Origin: Burkholderiales bacterium
GTDB taxonomy: Bacteria; Pseudomonadota; Gammaproteobacteria; Burkholderiales; Casimicrobiaceae
Length of the DNA stretch: 64,000 nucleotides
Assembly: GCA_020853025.1 (NCBI GenBank)
Contig: JADYZP010000045.1
Location: 62,001 to 126,000 of the forward strand
Direction of reading: 5' to 3'
Shown: positions 26,722-35,320 of the stretch, in pieces
Numbering within the stretch: the first letter of the stretch is position 1
How the letters are laid out: every line of letters starts with the position of its first letter
The notes under the pieces: model-generated
What the model saw: the letters and a program-made list of their open reading frames with translations, nothing else
Told to the model about the DNA's origin: nothing
The model's database searches: none
Program-made: the position numbers and the translations under genes

Positions 26722-26736
26722 CATTGGACTAAGCTC

Positions 26737-27624
26737 GTGACCGAGATCTTTGGCGTACCGACGCAGGCGCTGTTCGGCCAGCTGCTGATCGGGCTCATTA
26801 ACGGTGCGTTCTACGCGCTGTTGAGCCTTGGTCTCGCCGTGATCTTTGGCTTGCTCAACATCATCAACTTCGCGCACGGCGCGCAGTACATGATGGGCGC
26901 GTTCTGCGCGTGGCTGCTGCTCGAGTACTGGGGTGTGGGCTACTGGTGGTCGCTGCTGCTGGCGCCGATCGCGGTGGGCGTCACCGGTGTCGTGATCGAG
27001 CGCACGATGCTGTCGCGGCTGTACAAGCTCGACCACTTGTATGGACTGCTGCTGACCTTCGGGATAGCGCTGATCTTCCAGGGCCTGTTCACCCAGCATT
27101 ACGGCAGCTCGGGTCAGCCGTACCGGCTGCCGACAGAATTCTCGGGCGGATACAACCTGGGTTTCATGTTCTTGCCCAAGTACCGCGCGTGGGTAATCGT
27201 CGCGTCGCTGGTCGTTTGCCTTTCCACCTGGTACGTCATCGAGCGAACCAAGCTCGGGTCGTATCTGCGCGCGGCCACCGAGAATCCGTCGCTGGTCCAG
27301 GCTTTCGGCATCAATGTCCCGCGGATGATCACGCTGACCTATGGCTTCGGCGTCGGCCTCGCCGCGCTCGCCGGCGTGATGGCGGCGCCTATCTATCAGG
27401 TGAGTCCACAAATGGGCGCCAACCTGATCATCGTCGTCTTCGCGGTCGTCGTCATCGGCGGCATGGGCTCGATTCTTGGCGCGATACTCACCGGATTCGG
27501 CCTCGGCGTCATCGAAGGACTGACCAAGGTCTTCTATCCGGAAGCCTCGAACACGGTCATTTTCGTCATCATGGTGCTGGTGCTGCTGGTCAAGCCGGCG
27601 GGCATGTTCGGCAGGGAGCGCTGA
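26737..27624 (+). CDS. livH: Liv-type ABC transporter permease LivH
   Basis: An inner-membrane permease of 295 residues with about eight hydrophobic helices. It starts VTEIFGVPTQALFGQLLIGL and has the conserved NIINFAHGAQYMMGAF, RAATENPSLVQAFGIN (ATPase-coupling loop) and VVVIGGMGSILGA. GTG 26737 is the start, because upstream in-frame sequence belongs to the palindromic repeat. The gap after the binding protein is 153 bases, wider than elsewhere in the operon, because of that repeat. Confidence 0.91.
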   Translation: MTEIFGVPTQALFGQLLIGLINGAFYALLSLGLAVIFGLLNIINFAHGAQYMMGAFCAWLLLEYWGVGYWWSLLLAPIAVGVTGVVIERTMLSRLYKLDHLYGLLLTFGIALIFQGLFTQHYGSSGQPYRLPTEFSGGYNLGFMFLPKYRAWVIVASLVVCLSTWYVIERTKLGSYLRAATENPSLVQAFGINVPRMITLTYGFGVGLAALAGVMAAPIYQVSPQMGANLIIVVFAVVVIGGMGSILGAILTGFGLGVIEGLTKVFYPEASNTVIFVIMVLVLLVKPAGMFGRER

Positions 27625-27626
27625 GC

Positions 27627-28571
27627 ATGACGCCTGGTGCTGCTCCGCGCGGCGGCATCTGGGTCGCAACGGGTGTCATGACGGCCGCGCTCGCCATCGC
27701 GCCGTTTGTCGGTGTCTACCCCGTTTTCCTGATGAAAGCGCTGTGCTTTGCGTTGTTCGCATGTGCGTTCAACCTGCTGGTCGGCTTCGGTGGTCTCCTG
27801 TCTTTCGGCCACGCGATGTTTCTCGGCACCGCCGGCTACGTGTGCGCGCACGCTGCCAAGATCTGGGGTTGGCCGCCTGAGTTGGCGATTCTCGCCGGCA
27901 CGCTGGCGGCGACGCTGCTGGGGGTCGTCGCCGGCGCGCTGGCCATCCGCCGGCAGGGCATCTACTTCGCGATGATCACGCTGGCGCTCGCACAAATGAT
28001 GTTCTTCTTCTACGTGCAGGCGCCGTTCACGCACGGCGAAGACGGGATTCAGGCGGTGCCGCGCGGCATGCTCTTCGGCCTGCTGGACCTGTCGGAAACG
28101 CTGATCATGTACTACGTCGTACTGACGATCTTCGTCGCCGCGTTCCTGTTCATTTGCCGCATCGTGAATTCGCCTTTCGGTCAAGTGCTGCAGGCAATTC
28201 GCGAAAACGAGCCGCGCGCGATTTCGCTCGGCTACGACGCGGAACGCTACAAGCTGCTGGCCTTCGTGCTGTCGGCCGCGCTGTCCGGTCTCGCCGGCTC
28301 GACCAAGGCCATCGTGTTCCAACTCGCGTCGCTGACCGACGTGCACTGGACGATGTCCGGAGAGGTCGTCCTGATGGTGCTGCTGGGCGGCATGGGCACG
28401 ATTTTCGGACCGGTGGTCGGTGCGTTCGCGATCATCGGCCTCGAGAACTACCTGTCCGGGTTCGGCCAGTGGGTCACCGTGATCACCGGTGGCATCTTCG
28501 TCGTCTGCGTGCTCGCGTTCCGCCGCGGTATCGTCGGCGAGCTTGGTGCCTGGTGGGCGCAGCGCAAGTGA
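27627..28571 (+). CDS. livM: Liv-type ABC transporter permease LivM
   Basis: The second permease, 314 residues, starting 2 bases after livH. Features: NLLVGFGGLLSFGHAMFLGT (conserved LivM helix), QAIRENEPRAISLGYD (coupling loop) and MVLLGGMGTIFGPVVGAF. It completes the set LivG, LivF, binding protein, LivH and LivM. Confidence 0.91.
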   Translation: MTPGAAPRGGIWVATGVMTAALAIAPFVGVYPVFLMKALCFALFACAFNLLVGFGGLLSFGHAMFLGTAGYVCAHAAKIWGWPPELAILAGTLAATLLGVVAGALAIRRQGIYFAMITLALAQMMFFFYVQAPFTHGEDGIQAVPRGMLFGLLDLSETLIMYYVVLTIFVAAFLFICRIVNSPFGQVLQAIRENEPRAISLGYDAERYKLLAFVLSAALSGLAGSTKAIVFQLASLTDVHWTMSGEVVLMVLLGGMGTIFGPVVGAFAIIGLENYLSGFGQWVTVITGGIFVVCVLAFRRGIVGELGAWWAQRK

Positions 28572-28749
28572 CGCGCGGCGCGTTGACGCTTGGCGCCATC
28601 CTGACGGCAGTGCCTGCGGTTGCCGAAACCGTCGCAACCGGGGGCAGCTGCCTCGAGGCAGCCTGGTGTCGCGCGCGTTCCGGGATATCGCGTCGCCCTC
28701 GATAGGCGTCGTCGCCGCCACTCCGCCGCCTTCCGTCCTCCAAGACACG

Positions 28750-29730
28750 ATGCTCGTCTATGTCATCCGCCGCAGCATGCAGAGCATGGTGGTGCTCTTC
28801 GTCATGTCGCTGCTCGTCTTCGTCGGCGTCTATGCGATCGGCAACCCGATCGACATCCTGATCAATCCGCAGGCGGACCAGATGGATCGCGAACGCGCGA
28901 TCGCGGCACTCGGACTCGACCAGCCGCTGTGGCAGCAGTACTTCGTGTTCGTCAAGGGCGCATTGACCGGAGACCTTGTCCGTTCGGTTGTCCATGCCAC
29001 GTCGGCGCTGGACCTGATCCTCGAGCGGATGCCGGCGACGATGGAACTCGCCATTGCCGCGATGCTCATCGCCGTCGTCTTCGGCCTGCCGCTGGGCCTG
29101 TGGGCAGGACTGAAGCCCGACGGCATCGCCGGGCGCTCGATCATGGCGGGCTCGATTCTCGGCTTCTCGCTGCCGACGTTCTGGGTTGGGCTGATGCTGA
29201 TCATGGTCTTCTCGGTGATGCTGGGTTGGCTACCCTCCAACGGCCGCGGCCCGACGACGCTGCTCTTTGGCCTGATCCCCGTCTCGTTCCTGTCGTGGGA
29301 GGGATTGCGGCACCTCGTCATGCCGGCGACCAATCTCGCGCTGTTCAAGCTCGCACTGCTGATCCGCCTGACCCGCGCCGGCACCCGGGAGTCGCTGCTG
29401 CAGAACTACGTGAAGTTCGCCCGCGCGAAGGGCCTGCGCAACTCTCGGATCATCGGTGTCCACGTGCTGCGCAACATCATGATCCCGATCGTCACCGTGA
29501 TCGGGCTCGAGTTCGGCAGCGTGATCGCCTTTGCGACCGTCACCGAGAGCGTGTTTGCGTGGCCGGGCATGGGCAAGCTGCTGATCGATTCGATCAACCT
29601 GCTCGACCGCCCGGTGATCGTCAGCTACCTGCTGGTCATCGTCACGATCTTCATCCTCATCAATCTCGCCGTCGACGTACTGTATTCGGCGCTTGATCCG
29701 CGCGTGCGGCTGACGGACGCCAGAGGCTAG
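28750..29730 (+). CDS. dppB: Peptide/nickel-type ABC permease (DppB/OppB-like)
   Basis: A 326-residue inner-membrane permease. The N-terminus VYVIRRSMQSMVVLFVMSLL is the standard DppB start. A periplasmic loop follows with GLDQPLWQQYF. The coupling loop is YVKFARAKGLRNSRIIGVHVLRN, followed by ATVTESVFAWPGMGKLL. ATG 28750 was chosen because the frame upstream is non-homologous. A 178-base gap after livM contains no gene; I see only a 16-base palindrome at 28647-28662. No substrate-binding protein accompanies this importer. Confidence 0.9.
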   Translation: MLVYVIRRSMQSMVVLFVMSLLVFVGVYAIGNPIDILINPQADQMDRERAIAALGLDQPLWQQYFVFVKGALTGDLVRSVVHATSALDLILERMPATMELAIAAMLIAVVFGLPLGLWAGLKPDGIAGRSIMAGSILGFSLPTFWVGLMLIMVFSVMLGWLPSNGRGPTTLLFGLIPVSFLSWEGLRHLVMPATNLALFKLALLIRLTRAGTRESLLQNYVKFARAKGLRNSRIIGVHVLRNIMIPIVTVIGLEFGSVIAFATVTESVFAWPGMGKLLIDSINLLDRPVIVSYLLVIVTIFILINLAVDVLYSALDPRVRLTDARG

Positions 29731-29755
29731 TCCGGGTGAATGCGAGGAGGCGCCG

Positions 29756-30676
29756 ATGAGTACCATCGTGCCCGCCGCGGTCGAGGGTGCGACGCCGTAT
29801 GCCATGCAGAGTCCATGGCGGCGTATCGTCTCCGATTTTCTCGCCAACCCGCTGGCGGTGTTCGGACTCGCGTTGCTCGCGCTGATCGTCGCCGCGGCGC
29901 TGCTCGCCCCGGTCATCTCGCCGCAGAATCCCTATGACCTCGCGCAACTCGACGTGACGCACGGCAAGCTGCCGCCCGGCGCGAAAGCGCCCGGTGGCGG
30001 CACCTTCTGGCTGGGTACCGACGACCAGGGCCGCGACATGCTGTCGGCGATCTTCTACGGATTGCGCATTTCGCTGATGGTGGGCGCGGTGAGCACGATA
30101 CTCGCGCTGTGCATCGGACTGGCCGCAGGGGTCACCGCCGCCTACTTCGGCGGCCGCATCGAAACGCTGGTCATGCGCATCGTCGAAATCCAGCTGTCGT
30201 TTCCCGCCATCCTCATCGCGCTGATCCTGATCGCCGTGCTGGGACAGGGGACCGGCAAGGTGATCGCCGCGCTGGTCACGATCCAGTGGGCGTACTACGC
30301 GCGCACGGTTCGCAGTGCGGCGCTGGTCGAGAAACGCAAGGAGTACATGGAGGCGGCGCGCTGCCTCGCGCTGTCGCCGGCGCGCATCGTGTTCCGGCAC
30401 CTGCTGCCCAACTGCCTGCCGCCAATGATCGTCGTCGCCACCGTGCAGCTCGCGGCGGCCATCGCGCTCGAAGCCACATTGTCGTTCCTCGGCCTCGGGC
30501 TGCCGATCACCGAGCCTTCGCTCGGACTGCTGATCGCCAACGGCTACCAGTACCTGCTGTCGGGCAAGTACTGGATCAGTTTTTTTCCGGGTGTCGCGCT
30601 GCTGCTCACCATCGTCAGCATCAACCTCGTCGCCGACCAGTTGCGCGACGTGCTGAACCCGCGCCTGCAGCGCTGA
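29756..30676 (+). CDS. dppC: Peptide/nickel-type ABC permease (DppC/OppC-like)
   Basis: The partner permease, 306 residues. It has an N-terminal helix after the DFLANPLAVFGLALLAL segment, the conserved GTDDQGRDMLS, and the coupling loop EAARCLALSPARIVFRHLLP, ending DQLRDVLNPRLQR. The ATG at 29756 follows GAGGAGG (29744-29750). It is 25 bases after dppB. Confidence 0.9.
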   Translation: MSTIVPAAVEGATPYAMQSPWRRIVSDFLANPLAVFGLALLALIVAAALLAPVISPQNPYDLAQLDVTHGKLPPGAKAPGGGTFWLGTDDQGRDMLSAIFYGLRISLMVGAVSTILALCIGLAAGVTAAYFGGRIETLVMRIVEIQLSFPAILIALILIAVLGQGTGKVIAALVTIQWAYYARTVRSAALVEKRKEYMEAARCLALSPARIVFRHLLPNCLPPMIVVATVQLAAAIALEATLSFLGLGLPITEPSLGLLIANGYQYLLSGKYWISFFPGVALLLTIVSINLVADQLRDVLNPRLQR

Positions 30677-30700
30677 CCCGGGAAGTTGCCCGAGCCTGCC

Positions 30701-31678
30701 GTGAGCGAAGCCATTCTGATTGTCGCAGGATTGCGCACGCATTTTTACACCAGGGCCGGTGTGGTCAAGGCTGTCGACGACGTGTCGTTCAGCGTCGAAC
30801 GCGGCCAGGTGCTGGGGCTGGTCGGTGAGTCGGGCTCGGGCAAGTCGATGACCGGCCATTCGCTGATGGGGCTGATCGATCCGCCCGGCCGCATCGTGGC
30901 CGGCACGATCACGCTCGACGGCCGCGACCTGCCTGCGCTGTCCGCCGAAGAGCAGCGGCAACTGCGCGGCAATCGCATTGCGATGATCTTCCAGGACCCG
31001 ATGATGACGCTGAATCCGCTGCTGCGCATCGATGTCCAGATGATCGAGGCGATCCTTGCGCACGACGACGTCAGCCGTGCGACCGCCAGGGCGCGTGTGC
31101 GCGAGGCGCTGGTCAAGGTCGGCATCGCATCGCCGGACGAGCGACTCACCGCGTATCCGCACCAGTTTTCCGGCGGCATGCGGCAGCGGGTCGCGATCGC
31201 CATCGCGCTGCTCAACAATCCCGACCTCATTGTCTGCGACCAGCCGACGACGGCGCTCGACGTCACCGTCCAGGGCCAGATCCTCTACCAGATGCAGAAG
31301 CTGACGCGCGAGACCGGGACCGCGCTGATCTGGATCACGCACGACCTGTCGGTAATCGCGGGGCTCGCCGATCGCGTGTGCGTGATGTACGCAGGCCGCA
31401 TCGTCGAAGAGGGAAGCTGCGAAGACGTACTGGCGCGGCCGATGCACCCGTACACGCAGGGATTGCTCGACTCGGTGCCCGCGAACAACGAACGCGGAAC
31501 GCGCTTGAAGCAGATTCCCGGCATGACGCCGTCGCTGCTCGGCTTGCCGCCGGGCTGCCCGTTCCGCGAGCGATGCGCCTACACGACCCGCGAGTGCGAG
31601 CAGACGCCGCAGATGCGGGCGATCGGCGGCTCCGGACAGGCGGTCCGCTGCTTCCATCCGCTGATTCCGCTCTACTGA
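30701..31678 (+). CDS. dppD: Peptide/nickel-type ABC ATPase (DppD/OppD-like) with altered Walker B
   Basis: A 325-residue ATPase with Walker A GESGSGKSM, signature FSGGMRQRV and a C-terminal oligopeptide-transporter domain containing CPFRERCAYTTRECEQ, whose Cys cluster resembles that of family members carrying an Fe-S site. Walker B reads LIVCDQPTTALDV: the catalytic Glu after the Asp is Gln (codon CAG, 31241-31243), so this site should hydrolyse ATP poorly. GTG 30701 is my start; TTG 30686 would add five residues. Confidence 0.88.
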   Translation: MSEAILIVAGLRTHFYTRAGVVKAVDDVSFSVERGQVLGLVGESGSGKSMTGHSLMGLIDPPGRIVAGTITLDGRDLPALSAEEQRQLRGNRIAMIFQDPMMTLNPLLRIDVQMIEAILAHDDVSRATARARVREALVKVGIASPDERLTAYPHQFSGGMRQRVAIAIALLNNPDLIVCDQPTTALDVTVQGQILYQMQKLTRETGTALIWITHDLSVIAGLADRVCVMYAGRIVEEGSCEDVLARPMHPYTQGLLDSVPANNERGTRLKQIPGMTPSLLGLPPGCPFRERCAYTTRECEQTPQMRAIGGSGQAVRCFHPLIPLY

Positions 31679-31689
31679 CGACGACGCCT

Positions 31690-32703
31690 ATGGACACGCA
31701 ACCGCCGGATCCCGGGGCGCTGGTCGAGCTCAAGCGCGTGTCGAAGCGCTTCGTGAAGTCGCTCGACGTGGCGGCGCGGATCGGCAACGTCTTCGGCGCG
31801 GGTATGAAGGAAGAGATCGTGCACGCGGTGGATTGCGTCGACCTCGCCGTGGCGCCGGGAGAAGTCGTCGGCCTGGTCGGCGAGTCCGGCTGCGGCAAGT
31901 CCACGCTCGGCAGGCTCGCCGTCGGCCTGCTGCCGCTGTCGGCCGGTGAGCGCTACTGGCGCGGCGTGTCGCTCGCGCACCTTCGCGCTGCCGACGTGCG
32001 CCGACAGCAGCTGCGCATGCAGATGATCTTCCAGGATCCCTATGCATCGCTGAATCCGCGTATGCGCGTCGTCGACATCGTCGGCGAAGCGCCGGTCGCG
32101 CACCACGTGATCGGCCCCAGGCAGCGAACCGAATACGTCGGCCTGATGCTGAACCGCGTCGGCCTCGACCCGACGCTGATGCGCCGGTATCCGCACCAGT
32201 TCTCGGGCGGCCAGCGTACCCGCGTTGGCATCGCCCGCGCGCTCGCCGTCAAGCCCGAGTTCCTGGTCTGCGACGAATCGGTCGCGGCACTCGACGTTTC
32301 GATCCAGGCGCAGGTGCTCAACCTGCTCATCGAGCTGCGCGGCGCGCTCGATCTCACGTATCTGTTCATCAGCCACGACCTGGGCGTGGTCCGCTTCATC
32401 TCCGATCGGGTCGTCGTCATGTATCTGGGGCGCGTCGTCGAGAGCGCGGCGACGGCGGAGCTGTTCGCGCGGCCCAACCATCCCTACACACAGGCGCTGC
32501 TCGCCGAGGCAGGTCGCGTGACGCCGGAGAAGCGTCGTTTCGTGCCGATCAGGGGCGAGAGCCCGTCGCCGCTGGACACGCCGCGCGGCTGCCACTTCCA
32601 TCCGCGCTGCCCGCAGGCGATGCCGCGCTGCCGCGAGTCGGAGCCGCCGCTCGACGAGATCGCGCCGGGCCACCGCTGCGCATGCTTCCTCAACCCGGCA
32701 TGA
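31690..32703 (+). CDS. dppF: Peptide/nickel-type ABC ATPase (DppF/OppF-like)
   Basis: The second ATPase, 337 residues. It has Walker A GESGCGKSTL, signature FSGGQRTRV and Walker B LVCDESVAALDVS with the catalytic Glu kept. The C-domain has CHFHPRCPQAMPRCRE. The insert FGAGMKEEIVHAVDCVD is usual for the OppF branch. ATG 31690 is 11 bases after dppD. With DppD degenerate, this may be the main hydrolytic site of the heterodimer. Confidence 0.9.
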   Translation: MDTQPPDPGALVELKRVSKRFVKSLDVAARIGNVFGAGMKEEIVHAVDCVDLAVAPGEVVGLVGESGCGKSTLGRLAVGLLPLSAGERYWRGVSLAHLRAADVRRQQLRMQMIFQDPYASLNPRMRVVDIVGEAPVAHHVIGPRQRTEYVGLMLNRVGLDPTLMRRYPHQFSGGQRTRVGIARALAVKPEFLVCDESVAALDVSIQAQVLNLLIELRGALDLTYLFISHDLGVVRFISDRVVVMYLGRVVESAATAELFARPNHPYTQALLAEAGRVTPEKRRFVPIRGESPSPLDTPRGCHFHPRCPQAMPRCRESEPPLDEIAPGHRCACFLNPA

Positions 32704-33029
32704 GCGCAGCCTTCGTCCGCCACGACCCGAAGCGCTTGGGGCGTCGCGCCGGGTAAGCCGTCGCAGGACTGTCCCAAGGCGGGTGCCGCATTGAGGGCGA
32801 GGACGCCGCAAGCGTTTTCGGGAGGGGGCGTCCCGGTCCGACGCAATGGCTTTGCGCCGATTGCCAGCACCCTTGGTCCGACCAAAAGCGGATTGACCCG
32901 TCGTGCTGCGGCGCGGTAAAATTCGCGGCTTTGGCAGGGTGTTCACTACCCGCTTTTCGGGTCGGACGCAGCGTTTCGGATACGCGCGCAACCGTGATAG
33001 ACGAACGGTCAGGGACGGTTAGGGACGAT
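32704..33029 (+). other. Intergenic region dppF-tpiA
   Basis: 326 bases without a credible gene. It contains the tpiA promoter (32893-32922) and a short hairpin ACCCG/CGGGT (about 32950-32964) in the leader. Just before tpiA there is a small direct repeat, CAGGGACGGT then TAGGGACGAT. I see no terminator with a T tract after dppF. Confidence 0.6.
32893..32922 (+). promoter_or_regulatory. Promoter of tpiA-secG
   Basis: TTGACC (32893-32898), an 18-base spacer and TAAAAT (32917-32922) closely match the sigma-70 consensus. The predicted start near 32929 leaves about 100 bases of leader before tpiA. Confidence 0.65.
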
Positions 33030-33767
33030 ATGCGGCGCGGCAAGCTCGTCGTTGGCAACTGGAAAATGAACGGCGGGCTCGAGGCGAACGCCAGCCTGCT
33101 GGTCGCGTTGCTGGCCGGCTGGACGCCCAGCGCAGAACGTTCGCTGGCGGTCTGCGCGCCGTTTCCGTACCTCGGGCAGGTCCGCGATGCGTTGACGGGG
33201 TCGAAGCTGGCGTGGGGCGCGCAGGACCTGAGTCCGCACTCCGCCGGCGCGTATACCGGAGACGTCGCGGGCGCGATGATCGCCGAGTTCGGCTGCCGCT
33301 ACGTGCTCGCCGGACATTCGGAACGCCGGCAGTTGCACGGCGAGACCGACGCACTGGTCGCCGCCAAGGCGAAGGCGGCGCTGGCCGCCGGATTGACGCC
33401 GCTCGTGTGCGTCGGGGAGACGCTGGCCGAACGCGACGGGGCGGGCTGGCAGACGGTCGTGGGCCGGCAGTTCGATGCGATCGCTGCAGCGCTTGCGGCG
33501 GACCTGGCGCGGGTGGTGCTGGCCTACGAGCCGGTATGGGCGATCGGAACCGGCCGCACGGCGTCGCCCGCGCAAGCGCAGGAGGTCCACGCGTTCCTGC
33601 GCCAGCGACTGCAGAAGTCCAGTGCGGAAGCAGTGCAGGTGCTCTATGGCGGTAGCGTGAAGGCGGGTAACGCCGGCGCGCTGTTCGCGATGCCCGATGT
33701 CGATGGCGGTCTCGTCGGCGGTGCGTCGCTCGATGCGGTGGAATTTCTGGCGATTGCCGGTGCCTAA
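33030..33767 (+). CDS. tpiA: Triosephosphate isomerase
   Basis: Interconverts dihydroxyacetone phosphate and glyceraldehyde 3-phosphate. The 245-residue TIM barrel has the catalytic Lys in VVGNWKMNG, His in VLAGHSERRQ, Glu in AYEPVWAIGTG, and the phosphate loop in YGGSVKAGN and GGASL. Length is normal. An open frame continues upstream into the promoter, but ATG 33030 begins the family sequence. tpiA-secG-tRNA-Leu-nuo is a familiar betaproteobacterial arrangement. Confidence 0.96.
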   Translation: MRRGKLVVGNWKMNGGLEANASLLVALLAGWTPSAERSLAVCAPFPYLGQVRDALTGSKLAWGAQDLSPHSAGAYTGDVAGAMIAEFGCRYVLAGHSERRQLHGETDALVAAKAKAALAAGLTPLVCVGETLAERDGAGWQTVVGRQFDAIAAALAADLARVVLAYEPVWAIGTGRTASPAQAQEVHAFLRQRLQKSSAEAVQVLYGGSVKAGNAGALFAMPDVDGGLVGGASLDAVEFLAIAGA

Positions 33768-33805
33768 GTTCTTCAAGCACCCGATGCAACGCCGAAGGCA
33801 GCATA

Positions 33806-34252
33806 ATGTCGCTTCTTGAGTCTTTCTTGCTGGTACTCTATCTCGCGGTGGCGGTTACCGTCTGCGGATTGATCCTGCTGCAGCACGGCAAGGGTGCCGA
33901 CATGGGCGCCGCATTCGGCAGCGGTTCGTCGGGCAGCCTATTCGGCGCCGCCGGCTCCGCGAATTTCCTGTCGCGGACGACCGCCGTACTCGCGGCAGTG
34001 TTTTTCGCGACCAGCCTCGGACTGACCTATCTGGGATCGATGCGCGCGGCACCGCAGGACGCCATGCAACAGGGCGTGATGAGCAACGTTCCGGCGCCGC
34101 AAAGTTCGGACGTGCCGACGTTGCCCCCGGCCTCCGCACCGGCGACAGTTCCGGCGCCGACGATGGCACCGACGACGGCGCCCGCGCCGACTCCGGCAAC
34201 GGGCACCGCACCCGCAGGCACGCCTTCGAAAGCGGGAGAGGTACCGAAATAG
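33806..34252 (+). CDS. secG: Preprotein translocase subunit SecG
   Basis: A small SecYEG subunit with two transmembrane helices (about residues 5-25 and 52-72). The conserved cytoplasmic loop LQHGKGADMGAAFGSGSS is followed by GSANFLSRTTA. The 148-residue length exceeds the usual ~110 because of a Pro/Ala/Thr-rich tail from about residue 85, with many APxT-type repeats. The TAG stop (34250-34252) shares its G with the first base of the following tRNA. Confidence 0.95.
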   Translation: MSLLESFLLVLYLAVAVTVCGLILLQHGKGADMGAAFGSGSSGSLFGAAGSANFLSRTTAVLAAVFFATSLGLTYLGSMRAAPQDAMQQGVMSNVPAPQSSDVPTLPPASAPATVPAPTMAPTTAPAPTPATGTAPAGTPSKAGEVPK

Positions 34253-34336
34253 CCGACGTGGTGAAATTGGTAGACACGCTGTCTTGAGGGGGCAGTGGCG
34301 CAAGCCGTGGGAGTTCGAGTCTCCCCGTCGGCACCA
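34252..34336 (+). tRNA. tRNA-Leu (anticodon GAG)
   Basis: An 85-base class II tRNA. The acceptor stem GCCGACG (34252-34258) pairs perfectly with CGTCGGC (34326-34332). The D-loop holds TTGGTAGA. The anticodon loop TTGAGGG between CTGTC and GGCAG gives anticodon GAG, and the long variable arm is TGGCGCAAGCCGT. The T-arm is GGGAG-TTCGAGT-CTCCC. A73 and CCA (34334-34336) are encoded. Base 34252 is also the last base of the secG stop codon. Confidence 0.97.
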
Positions 34337-34469
34337 GAAGAAGGGCGCGATGCCAGCAGCGGAAGGCGCGCGAGCAGCAAGCGCCGCGGCCGCGGCCTGT
34401 TTCACGGTACGGGCGGTCGCGGTGCACGAACGTGTAAGCTAGTCGATGTAGCAGCGAAAGCCGTCAACG

Positions 34470-34826
34470 ATGCTGGAACAGTACTTCCCGATCCTCCTCT
34501 TCATCATCGTCGGCCTCGGGCTGGGGCTCCTGCTTCTCTCGCTCGGTGCGCTGCTCGCACCGCACCGGCCCGATCCCGAGAAGCTCTCGCCCTACGAATG
34601 CGGCTTCGAGGCCTTCGAGGACGCGCGGATGAAGTTCGACGTCCGTTACTACCTGGTGGCGATCCTGTTCATCATCTTCGACCTCGAGATCGCGTTCCTG
34701 TTTCCGTGGGCCATCGTGCTTCCCGAGATCGGTTTTTCGGGGTTTGTCGCGATGATGATCTTTCTCGCTGTCCTGGTCGTGGGCTTCATCTACGAATGGA
34801 AGAAGGGCGCGCTGGAATGGGAATAG
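34470..34826 (+). CDS. nuoA: NADH-quinone oxidoreductase subunit A
   Basis: A small membrane subunit of complex I, 118 residues with three helices. The conserved loop [20 protein letters not shown] between helices 1 and 2 is diagnostic. It starts at ATG 34470. The 133 bases after the tRNA hold no obvious promoter, so nuo may be read from the tpiA transcript and separated by tRNA processing. First of the 14 nuo genes. Confidence 0.96.
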   Translation: MLEQYFPILLFIIVGLGLGLLLLSLGALLAPHRPDPEKLSPYECGFEAFEDARMKFDVRYYLVAILFIIFDLEIAFLFPWAIVLPEIGFSGFVAMMIFLAVLVVGFIYEWKKGALEWE

Positions 34827-34843
34827 CGCAATGGGAACGATGA

Positions 34844-35320
34844 ATGTCCATTGAAGGCATCCTCGAGCGCGGTTTTGTCACGACGTCGCTCGACAGCGTG
34901 ATCAACTGGGCGCGCAACGGTTCGATGTGGCCGATGACCTTCGGGCTCGCGTGCTGCGCCGTGGAGATGATGCACGCGGGTGCGGCGCGCTACGACCTCG
35001 ACCGCTTCGGCATCGTGTTCCGGCCAAGCCCGCGGCAGTCCGACGTGATGATCGTCGCCGGCACGCTATGCAACAAGATGGCGCCGGCGCTGCGCAAGGT
35101 CTACGACCAGATGGCAGAGCCGCGCTGGGTGATCTCGATGGGATCCTGCGCCAACGGCGGCGGCTACTATCACTACTCGTACTCGGTCGTGCGCGGCTGC
35201 GACCGCATCGTCCCCGTCGACATCTACGTGCCGGGCTGCCCGCCGACGTCCGAGGCGCTGATCTACGGCATCCTCCAACTCCAGAACAAGATCTGGCGCA
35301 CGAACACGATCGCCCGCTGA
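34844..35320 (+). CDS. nuoB: NADH-quinone oxidoreductase subunit B
   Basis: Carries cluster N2, the final Fe-S centre that reduces quinone. The 158-residue protein has the ligands in [24 protein letters not shown] and [14 protein letters not shown]. It is peripheral, in contact with NuoD and NuoH. The stop overlaps the nuoC start as TGATG. Confidence 0.97.
   Translation: MSIEGILERGFVTTSLDSVINWARNGSMWPMTFGLACCAVEMMHAGAARYDLDRFGIVFRPSPRQSDVMIVAGTLCNKMAPALRKVYDQMAEPRWVISMGSCANGGGYYHYSYSVVRGCDRIVPVDIYVPGCPPTSEALIYGILQLQNKIWRTNTIAR

Noticed and set aside
28572-28749. Possible small gene or promoter between livM and dppB
   Set aside because: No frame with a plausible start and ribosome-binding site; only a 16-base palindrome (28647-28662) without a T tract, and no -35/-10 pair.
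29660-31657. Minus-strand open frame of more than 600 codons opposite dppC and dppD
   Set aside because: No recognisable protein features and no ribosome-binding site; explained by the GC-rich third positions of the plus-strand genes.
34337-34469. Dedicated nuoA promoter
   Set aside because: TAAGCT near 34435 resembles a -10 box, but no -35 box lies at a suitable distance, so I did not list it.
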